From: Proteobacteria bacterium SG_bin5
GTDB lineage: Bacteria; Pseudomonadota; Alphaproteobacteria; Sphingomonadales; Sphingomonadaceae
Assembly (NCBI GenBank): GCA_002083475.1
Contig: LWDI01000029.1
Coordinates: 187 to 16,131 of the forward strand
DNA: 15,945 nucleotides
Direction of reading: 5' to 3'
The position numbers and the translations under genes are program-made. Below the pieces are notes generated by a model. That model searched no databases. It was given only the letters and a program-made list of their open reading frames with translations, and was not told where the DNA came from. Below, one piece after another: positions 1 to 6,703 of this stretch (positions are counted from its first letter, which is position 1; every line of letters starts with the position of its first letter).

Positions 1-33
1 GCCCAGCACGGGCACTTTGATTTCGGTTGCCAT
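1..33 (-). CDS. sucB: Dihydrolipoyllysine succinyltransferase (E2 of 2-oxoglutarate dehydrogenase), first 11 codons only
   Basis: Only the N-terminus, MATEIKVPVLG, is in the window; the gene continues beyond base 1. This start is typical of the lipoyl domain of the E2 subunit, which moves succinyl groups from E1 to CoA in the cytoplasmic 2-oxoglutarate dehydrogenase complex. A GAGGAA ribosome-binding site lies just upstream of the ATG at 31-33 on the minus strand. The gene follows sucA on the same strand, the usual order, but with a 185-bp gap that carries a palindromic repeat. The identification rests on 11 residues plus position. Another lipoyl-domain E2 would start in much the same way, but directly after sucA this is by far the likeliest. 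Confidence 0.85.
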   Translation of the reverse strand, partial: MATEIKVPVLG

Positions 34-87
34 GGTCGTTCCTCGCAACGCTTAGAGCCTGGCTGGGCCGGCTGATGAAAAGGATGG

Positions 88-184
88 CGTCACCCCGGGC
101 TCGTTCCGGGGTCCACCGTCGCGCCTGGCCTTGCCTGGCAAGGCCTGGAACGACGGTGGATGCCGGACCAGGTCCGGCATGACG
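88..184. repeat. 97-bp double-hairpin intergenic repeat, copy 1
   Basis: Two 34-bp arms (88-121 and 151-184) form an imperfect inverted repeat, and each arm is itself a hairpin. The left arm has a CCCCGG/CCGGGG stem; the right arm has TGCCGGACC/GGTCCGGCA with a single-base loop. The spacer holds a third perfect hairpin at 127-145 (GGCCTTGCC, T, GGCAAGGCC). A second copy of the same length and orientation lies at 6559-6655. The element sits between sucA and sucB, which are probably cotranscribed, so it could act as an RNA processing, stability or partial termination signal. That role is inference. It resembles the REP/BIME-like repeats I recall from sphingomonad genomes. Confidence 0.85.
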
Positions 185-218
185 GTCAAGGGGCTTGGAT
201 GCGCCAACGCCACTGCCC

Positions 219-3122
219 CTAATGCTGCATCCGGCGGATCTCGTCGCGCACGCTATGGCCCAGCGCCTCGGCGACGAGCGCGCCTTGTTCGATCTGATGG
301 CGCTTGGCGAGCCCGGTCGCGGGCGAGGCGGCGGCCGCGCGCCCGGCATAGCGCGCGCGCTTCGGCGCCACCCCGGCCGCGCTCAGCGCCTCCTCGATGA
401 ACGGCTCGACGAAGGTCCAATAGCCGTTGTTCTTCGGCTCCTCCTGCGCCCAGACCACCTCTTCCAAATTCACCATCCGCTTCAACCGCACGACCAGGGG
501 CTCGCCGGGGAAGGGATAGAGCTGCTCGATCCGTACGATCGCGGTTTCGGCATCGCCCGCGGCGTTACGCGCCTCGATCAGATCATAAGCGACCTTGCCC
601 GAGCAAAGCACCAGCCGCTTGACCTCGTCGTCGGCCGGGGCTTGCGGATCGGATAGGATGCGGCGGAAATGGCTGTCGCCCTGGAATTCCTCGGCGCTCG
701 ACACCGCCATTTTGTGCCGCAGCAGCGATTTGGGCGTGAAGACGATCAGGGGTTTACGGAAATTGCGGTGCATCTGCCGGCGCAGCAGATGGAAATAATT
801 GGCGGGCGTGGTGCAATTGGCGACCTGCATATTGTCTTGCGCGCACAGTTGCAGGAAGCGCTCGGGCCGCGCGCTGCTATGCTCGGGGCCCTGGCCTTCG
901 TAGCCATGCGGGAGCAGCATCACCAAACCATTGGCGCGCAGCCATTTGGCCTCGCCTGCGGCGATGAACTGGTCGATCATGATCTGCGCGCCGTTCGCGA
1001 AATCGCCGAACTGGGCTTCCCACAACACCAACGTCTTGGGGTCGGCGAGCGCATAGCCATATTCGAAGCCGAGCACGCCATATTCGCTCAAGGGCGAATC
1101 GAGCACTTCGAACCGGCCATGCTCGATCGTCGCGAGCGGGATATATTTGTGCTCGTCCTGCTGATCGACCCACACCGCGTGGCGCTGGCTAAAGGTGCCG
1201 CGCCCCGAGTCCTGGCCCGACAGCCGCACGCCATAGCCTTCGTAAAGCAGCGAAGCGAAGGCCAGCGCCTCGCCGGTCGCCCAATCGAAGCCGTTGCCCG
1301 ATTGGAACATCGCGCGCTTGGCGTCGATCACCCGCGCGAGCGTCTTGTGGATGCGCACGCTTTCGGGGACCGTCGTCAGCACCCGGCCGATCGCGTCGAA
1401 CAGCTTGCGATCGATGCCGGTTTCGATGTTGCGCCGCGCGGTCTCGGGATCGGCGGGGGCGTGGAGGCCCGACCAGCGCCCGGCGAACCAATCGGCCTTG
1501 TTGGGCTTATAGCTTTGCCCCGCCTCGAACTCGCCTTCGAGCAGCAAGGTAAATTGCTTCACCTTGTCGTCGATCCACGCCTGGTCGATCACGCCCTGGG
1601 CGATTAGCTTCTTGCCGTAAATCTCGCTCACCGGCGGATGTTGGCGGATGCGTTCGTACATCAGCGGCTGGGTGAAGCTCGGCTCGTCGCCTTCGTTGTG
1701 GCCGAAGCGGCGATAGCACCACATGTCGATCACCACGTCGCGGTGGAAACGTTGGCGATAATCGATCGCCATCTTGCAGGCGAAGGTCACCGCTTCGGGA
1801 TCGTCGCCGTTCACATGGAAGATCGGCGCCTGCACCCCCTTGGCGACGTCGCTCGGATAAGGCGAGCTGCGCGCGAATTGGGGCGAGGTGGTGAAGCCGA
1901 TTTGATTGTTGATGACGAAGTGGATGCAGCCGCCGGTGTTATAGCCGTTCAGCCCCGAAAAGCCGAAACACTCCCACACGATGCCCTGACCCGCGAAAGC
2001 GGCGTCGCCATGGATCAGCACCGGCAGCGAGGCGGCGTGCGTACCGAGATCGCCCGCGATCGTCTGGATCGCGCGGGTCTTGCCGAGCACCACCGGATCG
2101 GCGGCCTCGAGATGCGAGGGGTTGGCGACCAGCGACATATGCACGCTGATCCCGTCGAACTCGCGGTCGGTCGAGGTGCCGAGGTGATATTTCACGTCGC
2201 CCGAACCGCCGACGTCGTCCGGGTTCTGCGAGCCGCCGCCGAATTCGTGGAAAATCACGCGCAAGGGCTTGGCCATCACATTGGCGAGCACGTTCAGCCG
2301 GCCGCGATGCGCCATGCCATAGACGATCTCGCGAACGCCGTACTGGCCGCCATATTTGATGATCGATTCGAGCGCCGGGATCATGCTCTCGCCGCCGTCG
2401 AGCCCAAAACGCTTGGTGCCGACGTACTTCTTGCCGAGGAAACGCTCCCATTGCTCGGCCTCGATCACCTTGTTCAGGATCGCGCGCTTGCCGTTATCGG
2501 TGAATTCGATCGCCTTGTCCTTGCCTTCCATGCGTTCTTGCAGGAAGCGGCGTTCCTCGACATCGGCGATGTGCATATATTCCAGGCCGACGTTGCCGCA
2601 ATAATTGGCGCGCAACGTCTCGACGATCTCGCGCACCGTGCCGCTTTGCAAGCCGAGCGCCCCGCCGAGATAGATCGGGCGATCGAGATCGGCGCCCGAA
2701 AAGCCGTGATATTCGGGCGTCAGATCGGCGGGGAGTTCCTGCTTGGCGATGCCCAAGGGATCGAGCTTGGCGGCGAGATGCCCGCGCACGCGATAGGTGC
2801 GGATCAGCATCATCGCGCGGATCGAATCCTGCGCGGCGCGCGCGATCGTATCGGCGTCGGGGGCGGCGGCGGGGGCGGGCGCGGGCGCGGCCTTCGCCGG
2901 CTTGGCCGCCGGTTGCATCTGCGCGGGGTCGAGCGCGGCGGTCAGCTCGTCGGTGTCGGCGAGCGGCCAATTGGCGCGCGCCCAGCTCGGCGCGGCGGCG
3001 CCCAGTCCTTCGAAAAAGCCGCGCCAGGCGGGGTCGACGCTCGCCGGATCGCGATTGAAGCGACGTTCGAGCGTTTCGATGAAGGCGGGGCTGACCCCGG
3101 CGATTTCGGTCACATCGGCCAT
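219..3122 (-). CDS. sucA: 2-oxoglutarate dehydrogenase E1 component
   Basis: A thiamine diphosphate-dependent decarboxylase (967 aa) that converts 2-oxoglutarate to a succinyl group on the E2 lipoyl arm. Residues 8-40 match the E1 N-terminal segment thought to bind the partner subunits. An Ala/Pro/Lys-rich linker follows at about 66-90. The dehydrogenase domain carries AHRGRLNVL (271-279, with the active-site His at 272) and the ThDP/metal motif from GD 372-373 to NN 405-406. The pyrimidine-binding transketolase domain covers about 615-810, with LLPHGYEGQGPEHSSAR at 736-752. The C-terminal 2-oxoglutarate dehydrogenase domain completes the protein. The length is slightly above the roughly 930 aa of the E. 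coli enzyme, explained by the linker. The ATG at 3120-3122 is chosen because AGGAGA lies just upstream. The frame stays open far beyond it, but only as a shadow of sucD. The gene starts 26 bp after sucD and is probably cotranscribed. Confidence 0.97.
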   Translation of the reverse strand: MADVTEIAGVSPAFIETLERRFNRDPASVDPAWRGFFEGLGAAAPSWARANWPLADTDELTAALDPAQMQPAAKPAKAAPAPAPAAAPDADTIARAAQDSIRAMMLIRTYRVRGHLAAKLDPLGIAKQELPADLTPEYHGFSGADLDRPIYLGGALGLQSGTVREIVETLRANYCGNVGLEYMHIADVEERRFLQERMEGKDKAIEFTDNGKRAILNKVIEAEQWERFLGKKYVGTKRFGLDGGESMIPALESIIKYGGQYGVREIVYGMAHRGRLNVLANVMAKPLRVIFHEFGGGSQNPDDVGGSGDVKYHLGTSTDREFDGISVHMSLVANPSHLEAADPVVLGKTRAIQTIAGDLGTHAASLPVLIHGDAAFAGQGIVWECFGFSGLNGYNTGGCIHFVINNQIGFTTSPQFARSSPYPSDVAKGVQAPIFHVNGDDPEAVTFACKMAIDYRQRFHRDVVIDMWCYRRFGHNEGDEPSFTQPLMYERIRQHPPVSEIYGKKLIAQGVIDQAWIDDKVKQFTLLLEGEFEAGQSYKPNKADWFAGRWSGLHAPADPETARRNIETGIDRKLFDAIGRVLTTVPESVRIHKTLARVIDAKRAMFQSGNGFDWATGEALAFASLLYEGYGVRLSGQDSGRGTFSQRHAVWVDQQDEHKYIPLATIEHGRFEVLDSPLSEYGVLGFEYGYALADPKTLVLWEAQFGDFANGAQIMIDQFIAAGEAKWLRANGLVMLLPHGYEGQGPEHSSARPERFLQLCAQDNMQVANCTTPANYFHLLRRQMHRNFRKPLIVFTPKSLLRHKMAVSSAEEFQGDSHFRRILSDPQAPADDEVKRLVLCSGKVAYDLIEARNAAGDAETAIVRIEQLYPFPGEPLVVRLKRMVNLEEVVWAQEEPKNNGYWTFVEPFIEEALSAAGVAPKRARYAGRAAAASPATGLAKRHQIEQGALVAEALGHSVRDEIRRMQH

Positions 3123-3148
3123 ATAAGCTCTCCTGCCCCCCCGGGCGG

Positions 3149-4045
3149 TCAGCCCTTCAACACTTCGACGAGCGTCGAGCCCAATTCGCTCGGGCTCGCG
3201 GCGACGCGGATGCCGGCTTCTTCCATCGCCGCGATCTTGTCCTCGGCGCCGCCCTGCCCGCCCGAGACGATCGCGCCGGCATGGCCCATGCGGCGGCCCG
3301 GTGGCGCGGTGCGCCCGGCGATGAAGCCGACCATCGGCTTTTGGCGCCCGCGCTTGGCTTCGTCCCGCAGGAATTGCGCGGCCTCTTCCTCGGCCGAGCC
3401 GCCGATTTCGCCGATCATGATGATCGATTGCGTCGCCTCGTCCGCCAGGAAGAGTTCGAGCACGTCGATGAAATTGGTGCCGTTCACCGGATCGCCGCCG
3501 ATGCCGACCGCGGTCGTCTGGCCGAGCCCGGCGTTCGAGGTTTGGAACACCGCTTCGTAAGTGAGCGTGCCCGAGCGCGACACGACGCCGACCGAGCCCT
3601 TTTTGAAGATGCTGCCCGGCATGATGCCGATCTTGCACTCCTCTGGCGTGAGGACCCCCGGGCAATTGGGGCCGATCAGGCGCGACTTCGAGCCCGAGAG
3701 CGCGCGCTTGACCTTGACCATGTCGAGCACCGGAATGCCCTCGGTGATCGTCACGATCAGCGGCACTTCGGCGTCGATCGCCTCCAGGATCGAATCGGCG
3801 GCGAAGGCGGGGGGCACATAGATGACGCTCGCGGTGGCGCTGGTTTTGGCGACGGCTTCGTGGACCGTGTCGTAGATCGGCAGGTTCACCTCGGGGTCGG
3901 GGTGCATCGTCCCGCCCTTCCCCGGGGTGACGCCCGCGACCATTTGCGTGCCATAGGCAAGCGCCGCCTTGGTGTGGAAAGTGCCGGTTTCCCCAGTCAT
4001 CCCCTGGGTGATGACCTTGGTGTGCTGGTTGACGAGGATGGACAT
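3149..4045 (-). CDS. sucD: Succinate-CoA ligase (ADP/GDP-forming), alpha subunit
   Basis: Alpha subunit (298 aa) of the cytoplasmic enzyme that makes ATP or GTP from succinyl-CoA. The N-terminal Rossmann CoA-binding domain includes TGETGTFH (17-24) and TPGKGG (40-45). The ligase domain has IGPNCPGVLTP (124-134). The phosphorylated active-site histidine is H255 in GHAGAIVSGGQGGAEDK (254-270). All key motifs are intact and the length is normal. The ATG at 4043-4045 follows AGGAG. The alpha subunit needs the ATP-grasp beta subunit SucC. In many alphaproteobacteria sucC lies directly upstream, but here that position is taken by an unrelated exported protein and a toxin-antitoxin pair, so sucC must be elsewhere in the genome. 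Confidence 0.97.
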   Translation of the reverse strand: MSILVNQHTKVITQGMTGETGTFHTKAALAYGTQMVAGVTPGKGGTMHPDPEVNLPIYDTVHEAVAKTSATASVIYVPPAFAADSILEAIDAEVPLIVTITEGIPVLDMVKVKRALSGSKSRLIGPNCPGVLTPEECKIGIMPGSIFKKGSVGVVSRSGTLTYEAVFQTSNAGLGQTTAVGIGGDPVNGTNFIDVLELFLADEATQSIIMIGEIGGSAEEEAAQFLRDEAKRGRQKPMVGFIAGRTAPPGRRMGHAGAIVSGGQGGAEDKIAAMEEAGIRVAASPSELGSTLVEVLKG

Positions 4046-4081
4046 GGGGGCTCCTGATTGAGTTGATGTCGCCCAACGGGC

Positions 4082-4657
4082 TTATTGTTGGTCGTTCGAA
4101 AGCGCTGTTCCGGAGTCTTCAGGCGGGCGCGTTCGTGGGGGCAGCTTTCGCTCCCACTCTTCGACGCTTGCCCGCATAACGAAGTTGACGGCAGCGGCGT
4201 TGACGGGGTCTGGCGTCATCAGCACCAAGACATCGTTCGCACCCTTTGGCGCCCACAGCACGCCAGCCCCCCCCTCAAAAACGGGCGCGGCACCGAGCGC
4301 GGCCGACACGCCATCGCGCAGCGTGGCGCGATCAATTGATGAACGGGGGATCGCCACGACCGTGCACCCGCCGTGCAGGTTACCAGCTCCGGCCCAGGCG
4401 ATAACCACGCCATCGCCCCGACTGAAGAGCGGGATCCCTGCCAGAAAGCTTCGCTCGGGAAGGTCGGTGGTTTCGTAACGGCGCCATCCTGCCGCGATAA
4501 GGCCGTTAATGTCGGGCCCCGTGATCGACATATGGCGATAGCAAGCCGCCACGTCTTCGACGATCACCGGTAGGTCTGCCGGCTTCAGCAAGCCACCCTG
4601 CGCCGCTGGGGCGGCGGCTAGCGCAGCGCTTCCAACCAGGCCAAGCCAAAGGCTCAC
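4082..4657 (-). CDS. Small exported protein of unknown function
   Basis: A 191-aa protein that I do not recognise. It begins with a hydrophobic stretch ending in small residues (about 4-20, rich in Leu and Ala), which looks like a Sec signal peptide with cleavage near residue 20, so a periplasmic or secreted location is likely. Only two cysteines remain in the mature part (about C39 and C98), which might form a disulfide. The C-terminal tail is Pro- and Arg-rich. The start codon is GTG (4655-4657) and overlaps the PIN toxin stop by 4 nt (GTGA). A strong GGAGGAT ribosome-binding site inside the end of the toxin gene supports this start and suggests translational coupling. It ends 36 bp before sucD. 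The stretch 4081-4560 counts as about 64% GC, not clearly foreign. Confidence 0.75.
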   Translation of the reverse strand: MSLWLGLVGSAALAAAPAAQGGLLKPADLPVIVEDVAACYRHMSITGPDINGLIAAGWRRYETTDLPERSFLAGIPLFSRGDGVVIAWAGAGNLHGGCTVVAIPRSSIDRATLRDGVSAALGAAPVFEGGAGVLWAPKGANDVLVLMTPDPVNAAAVNFVMRASVEEWERKLPPRTRPPEDSGTALSNDQQ

Positions 4658-5088
4658 CGCGCATCCTCCCCGGTTCGGTTGAAGGGATTGACGACCTGAA
4701 CCGCGCCATAATGTTGCCCGTCATTCAAGTCTTCGGTGTAGAGCGTTTTGGCGCCCGCGCGCCCGGCGGCGGCGATGATCGCGCCGTCCCAAAAGACGAT
4801 TCTGTAACGATCGGCGAGTGCCACCGCCTCGGCGACGAGCGAGCGATCGGCACCGACCACGGTCGCGGCGGGAAGCGTCTCGAGCCAGTGATGCGCGTCG
4901 GCGAGGGTTAGACCCGGCTTGCGCTTGCGCGTCGTCGAGTTCAGGAACTCGAACAAAACTTGCGACGAAATGGCGAATTCATTGCTTTCGATCAGGTCGA
5001 TCGCGATTTCCTGCTTCCAGTCTTCGCCGGGCGTCGGATAGGCCGCGTAGACGAGGATGTTGCTGTCCAAGAAGCCGTCAATCTTCAT
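4654..5088 (-). CDS. PIN-domain ribonuclease toxin (VapC-like)
   Basis: A 144-aa protein with the PIN nuclease pattern: D8 in LDSNILVYA, E47 in QVLFEFLN, D101 in FWDGAIIAAA, and acidic residues E119/D120/D123 in YTEDLNDGQ. These are the metal-binding positions of the family, so the enzyme looks intact. VapC-type toxins cleave RNA, often tRNA or rRNA, unless bound by the antitoxin; the target here cannot be predicted. The ATG at 5086-5088 overlaps the end of the upstream RHH antitoxin gene by 11 nt, the standard antitoxin-first arrangement. The stop overlaps the GTG of the next gene by 4 nt. The GC of 4681-5040 is about 62%, similar to the part of mdh I counted (about 62%), so composition does not mark a recent arrival. 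Confidence 0.9.
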   Translation of the reverse strand: MKIDGFLDSNILVYAAYPTPGEDWKQEIAIDLIESNEFAISSQVLFEFLNSTTRKRKPGLTLADAHHWLETLPAATVVGADRSLVAEAVALADRYRIVFWDGAIIAAAGRAGAKTLYTEDLNDGQHYGAVQVVNPFNRTGEDAR

Positions 5089-5317
5089 GGTCGCCCCATC
5101 CGCGCGTCATCGGCTCGGCGCTCTCGGCCTTGGGGCCGTGCCGCGCGCGCTCGCGCATCCAGGCGACCGCCGCGCGCTTCGCCTGGTCGTCCATGCCGAC
5201 CGTCGCCGCCATATGCGCGCGGATCATCGCGTTGACCGTGGTGCCCCGACGCCGCGCGAAGGACCGATAGCGGTCGAGCAGTTCCTCTTCCACGGCGAGC
5301 GTGAGGTTCCGCGTCAT
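5078..5317 (-). CDS. Ribbon-helix-helix (CopG-like) antitoxin
   Basis: A 79-aa protein. Its N-terminus, TRNLTLAVEEELLDRYRSFA, fits a ribbon-helix-helix DNA-binding fold: a short beta strand followed by two helices, with TTVNAMIRAHMA as the second helix. The C-terminal half is charged and probably wraps around the toxin. Such proteins neutralise the PIN toxin encoded immediately downstream and repress their own promoter. The ATG at 5315-5317 is preferred because a GGAGA site lies about 8 nt upstream; a GTG one codon earlier (5318-5320) is possible but sits closer to that site. A perfect 7-bp inverted repeat ends 16 bp upstream of the ATG and is the likely operator. Confidence 0.87.
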   Translation of the reverse strand: MTRNLTLAVEEELLDRYRSFARRRGTTVNAMIRAHMAATVGMDDQAKRAAVAWMRERARHGPKAESAEPMTRGWGDHED

Positions 5318-5332
5318 CACCCGATCTCCGAT

Positions 5333-5351
5333 TTACACAGGCTATGTGTAA
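5333..5351. promoter_or_regulatory. Candidate operator palindrome of the toxin-antitoxin unit
   Basis: TTACACA-GGCTA-TGTGTAA is a perfect inverted repeat with 7-bp arms and a 5-bp spacer. It lies between the mdh stop and the antitoxin ribosome-binding site, where an RHH antitoxin would bind to repress its own transcription. A consensus-like TTGACA lies upstream on the minus strand at 5373-5378. It is 21 bp from the first half-site, too far for a textbook -10 there, so the exact promoter is uncertain. The palindrome is seen; its role is inferred. Confidence 0.6.
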
Positions 5352-5399
5352 GCTGGGGTCGCGTCACTTTCATGTCAAACGCCCGGGGCCTCGCCTCGC

Positions 5400-6362
5400 T
5401 CAACCCAGGCTCGGCTCGATCCCCTTGCACGCGACCAGCAGCTCCTTCACCGCATCGACCGAGACCTGGAAATTGGCCTTCGCCGTCTCGTCCAGCGCGA
5501 TCTCGATCACCTGCTCGACGCCGTCCTTGCCGATGATGCACGGCACGCCGACGTAAAGATCGTCGACGCCATATTGCCCGGTCAGATGCACCGCCGCCGG
5601 CAGCAGGCGCTTCTGATCGTAGAGATAGCTTTCCGCCATCGCGATGCCGCTCGTCGCCGGGGCATAATAGGCCGAGCCGGTCTTGAGCAGCGCGACGATC
5701 TCGCCGCCGCCCGAGCGGGTGCGCTGGACGATCGCGTCGATCCGCTCTTGGGTCGAGCGGCCCATTTTGATCAGGTCGGGCACCGGAATGCCGGCGACGG
5801 TCGAATATTGCACCACCGGCACCATCGTGTCGCCGTGCCCGCCGAGCACGAAGCTCGTCACGTCCTGCACCGACACGCCGAATTCCTGCGCGAGGAAGGT
5901 CGAGAAGCGCGCCGAGTCGAGCACGCCCGCCATGCCGACCACTTTCTGGTGCGGCAGGCCCGAAAATTCGCGCAGCGCCCACACCATCGCGTCGAGCGGG
6001 TTGGTGATGCAGATCACGAAAGCGTCGGGCGCGTGCGCGGCGATCCCCTCGCCTACCGCTTTCATCACTTTCAGATTGATGCCGAGCAGATCGTCACGGC
6101 TCATCCCCGGCTTGCGCGCGACGCCCGCCGTGACGATGCACACGTCGGCGCCCGCGATATCGGCATAATCATTGGTGCCCGTGATCTTGGCGTCGAAGCC
6201 TTCGACCGGGCCGCATTGCGAGAGATCGAGCGCCTTGCCCTGGGGCACCCCTTCGACCACGTCGAACAGCACGACGTCGCCGAGCCCCTTCATCGCCGCG
6301 AGATGGGCGAGCGTGCCGCCGATATTGCCGGCACCGATCAAAGCGATTTTCTTGCGCGCCAT
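5400..6362 (-). CDS. mdh: Malate dehydrogenase (NAD, LDH-like family)
   Basis: A 320-aa cytoplasmic enzyme that interconverts malate and oxaloacetate in the TCA cycle. The NAD-binding GAGNIGG is at 10-16, with D34 at the end of the second strand to bind the adenosine ribose. The substrate loop VARKPGMSRDDL (81-92) has Arg at 83 and 89; Arg rather than Gln at the first position is the malate-type signature that separates it from lactate dehydrogenase. N121 lies in ITNPLD, and D149/R152 with H176 (GGHGDT) form the catalytic relay. The ATG at 6360-6362 has GGAGGT 5 nt upstream. A GTG one codon earlier is too close to that site. Downstream, instead of sucCD directly, comes the toxin-antitoxin unit after an 82-bp gap. 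Confidence 0.97.
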   Translation of the reverse strand: MARKKIALIGAGNIGGTLAHLAAMKGLGDVVLFDVVEGVPQGKALDLSQCGPVEGFDAKITGTNDYADIAGADVCIVTAGVARKPGMSRDDLLGINLKVMKAVGEGIAAHAPDAFVICITNPLDAMVWALREFSGLPHQKVVGMAGVLDSARFSTFLAQEFGVSVQDVTSFVLGGHGDTMVPVVQYSTVAGIPVPDLIKMGRSTQERIDAIVQRTRSGGGEIVALLKTGSAYYAPATSGIAMAESYLYDQKRLLPAAVHLTGQYGVDDLYVGVPCIIGKDGVEQVIEIALDETAKANFQVSVDAVKELLVACKGIEPSLG

Positions 6363-6703
6363 CACTGACCTCCCATGGGGCTAGGGTTGAGGGGCCGGGT
6401 GGCCCGCAAAAGGCGGCTAGGGCTTAGGCCCGTCGCGGAGCGAGGGCAAGCGCTGATTTGCGTGTCGCCATCGAGGTGTTGATAAGCGTTCGCATTAGCA
6501 ATAGAAGGTTGACGTAAGCTACAACGAGCGTGTCGAGCCGCCTTCGCCTCCGCGCGCCCGTCACCCCGGACTTGTTCCGGGGTCCACGGTCGTGCTGGGC
6601 CTGTCGACCGCTTGCTAGGCGCCACGGTGGATGCCGGACCAAGTCCGGCATGACGGAAACTGCTTAATCGCGACCGATGCCGCCGGCTTTCAAATTCCAG
6701 CCG
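6363..6703. other. Intergenic region between zapE and mdh (341 bp)
   Basis: I see no gene here. The zapE-proximal third holds the second 97-bp repeat (6559-6655). The mdh-proximal part (about 6470-6535) is locally AT-richer than its surroundings and is the best place for an mdh promoter on the minus strand. A weak pair, TTGTAG (6519-6524) and GCTAAT (6494-6499) with a 19-bp spacer, is the closest match I found, and I would not insist on it. If the promoter is here, the mdh transcript has a leader of well over 100 nt. Confidence 0.5.
6559..6655. repeat. 97-bp double-hairpin intergenic repeat, copy 2
   Basis: Same length, orientation and architecture as the element at 88-184. The left arm (6559-6590) has a CCCCGGA/TCCGGGG stem; the right arm (6624-6655) has TGCCGGAC-CAA-GTCCGGCA. 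By eye, over 34-base arms, the two copies match at about 31 positions in the left arm and 32 in the right, while the central spacers differ almost completely. Conserved arms with a free spacer suggest that the arms are the functional or mobilised part. It lies just downstream of zapE and upstream of mdh, so it may also help end the zapE transcript. Confidence 0.85.

Noticed and set aside
2870..2920. GC-only low-complexity stretch within sucA
   Set aside because: It encodes the Ala/Pro-rich linker after the E1 N-terminal segment and needs no other explanation.
1638..3560. A 640-codon plus-strand open frame opposite sucA and the 3' end of sucD
   Set aside because: Long antisense frames are expected opposite GC-rich genes. 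Its translation is low-complexity with no recognisable domain.
3123..4076. The sucA reading frame stays open upstream through sucD, giving a possible 1285-aa product
   Set aside because: The upstream part is a GC-rich shadow of sucD without family similarity. The ribosome-binding site and the normal N-terminal domain place the start at 3122.
4082..5317. The toxin-antitoxin unit as a recent horizontal insertion detectable by base composition
   Set aside because: Hand-counted GC is about 64% (4081-4560) and 62% (4681-5040), similar to a stretch of mdh (about 62%). No insertion sequence, target duplication or integrase is visible, so composition gives no support.
5373..5378. TTGACA on the minus strand as a definite -35 element of the antitoxin promoter
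   Set aside because: No good -10 lies 16-18 bp downstream; the nearest candidate is about 21 bp away, so I did not list it as a promoter of its own.
88..6655. The pair of 97-bp repeats as ends of a transposon carrying mdh to sucA
   Set aside because: No transposase lies between them, the copies are in direct orientation with different spacers, and the enclosed genes are mostly core TCA genes. Dispersed intergenic repeats explain them better.
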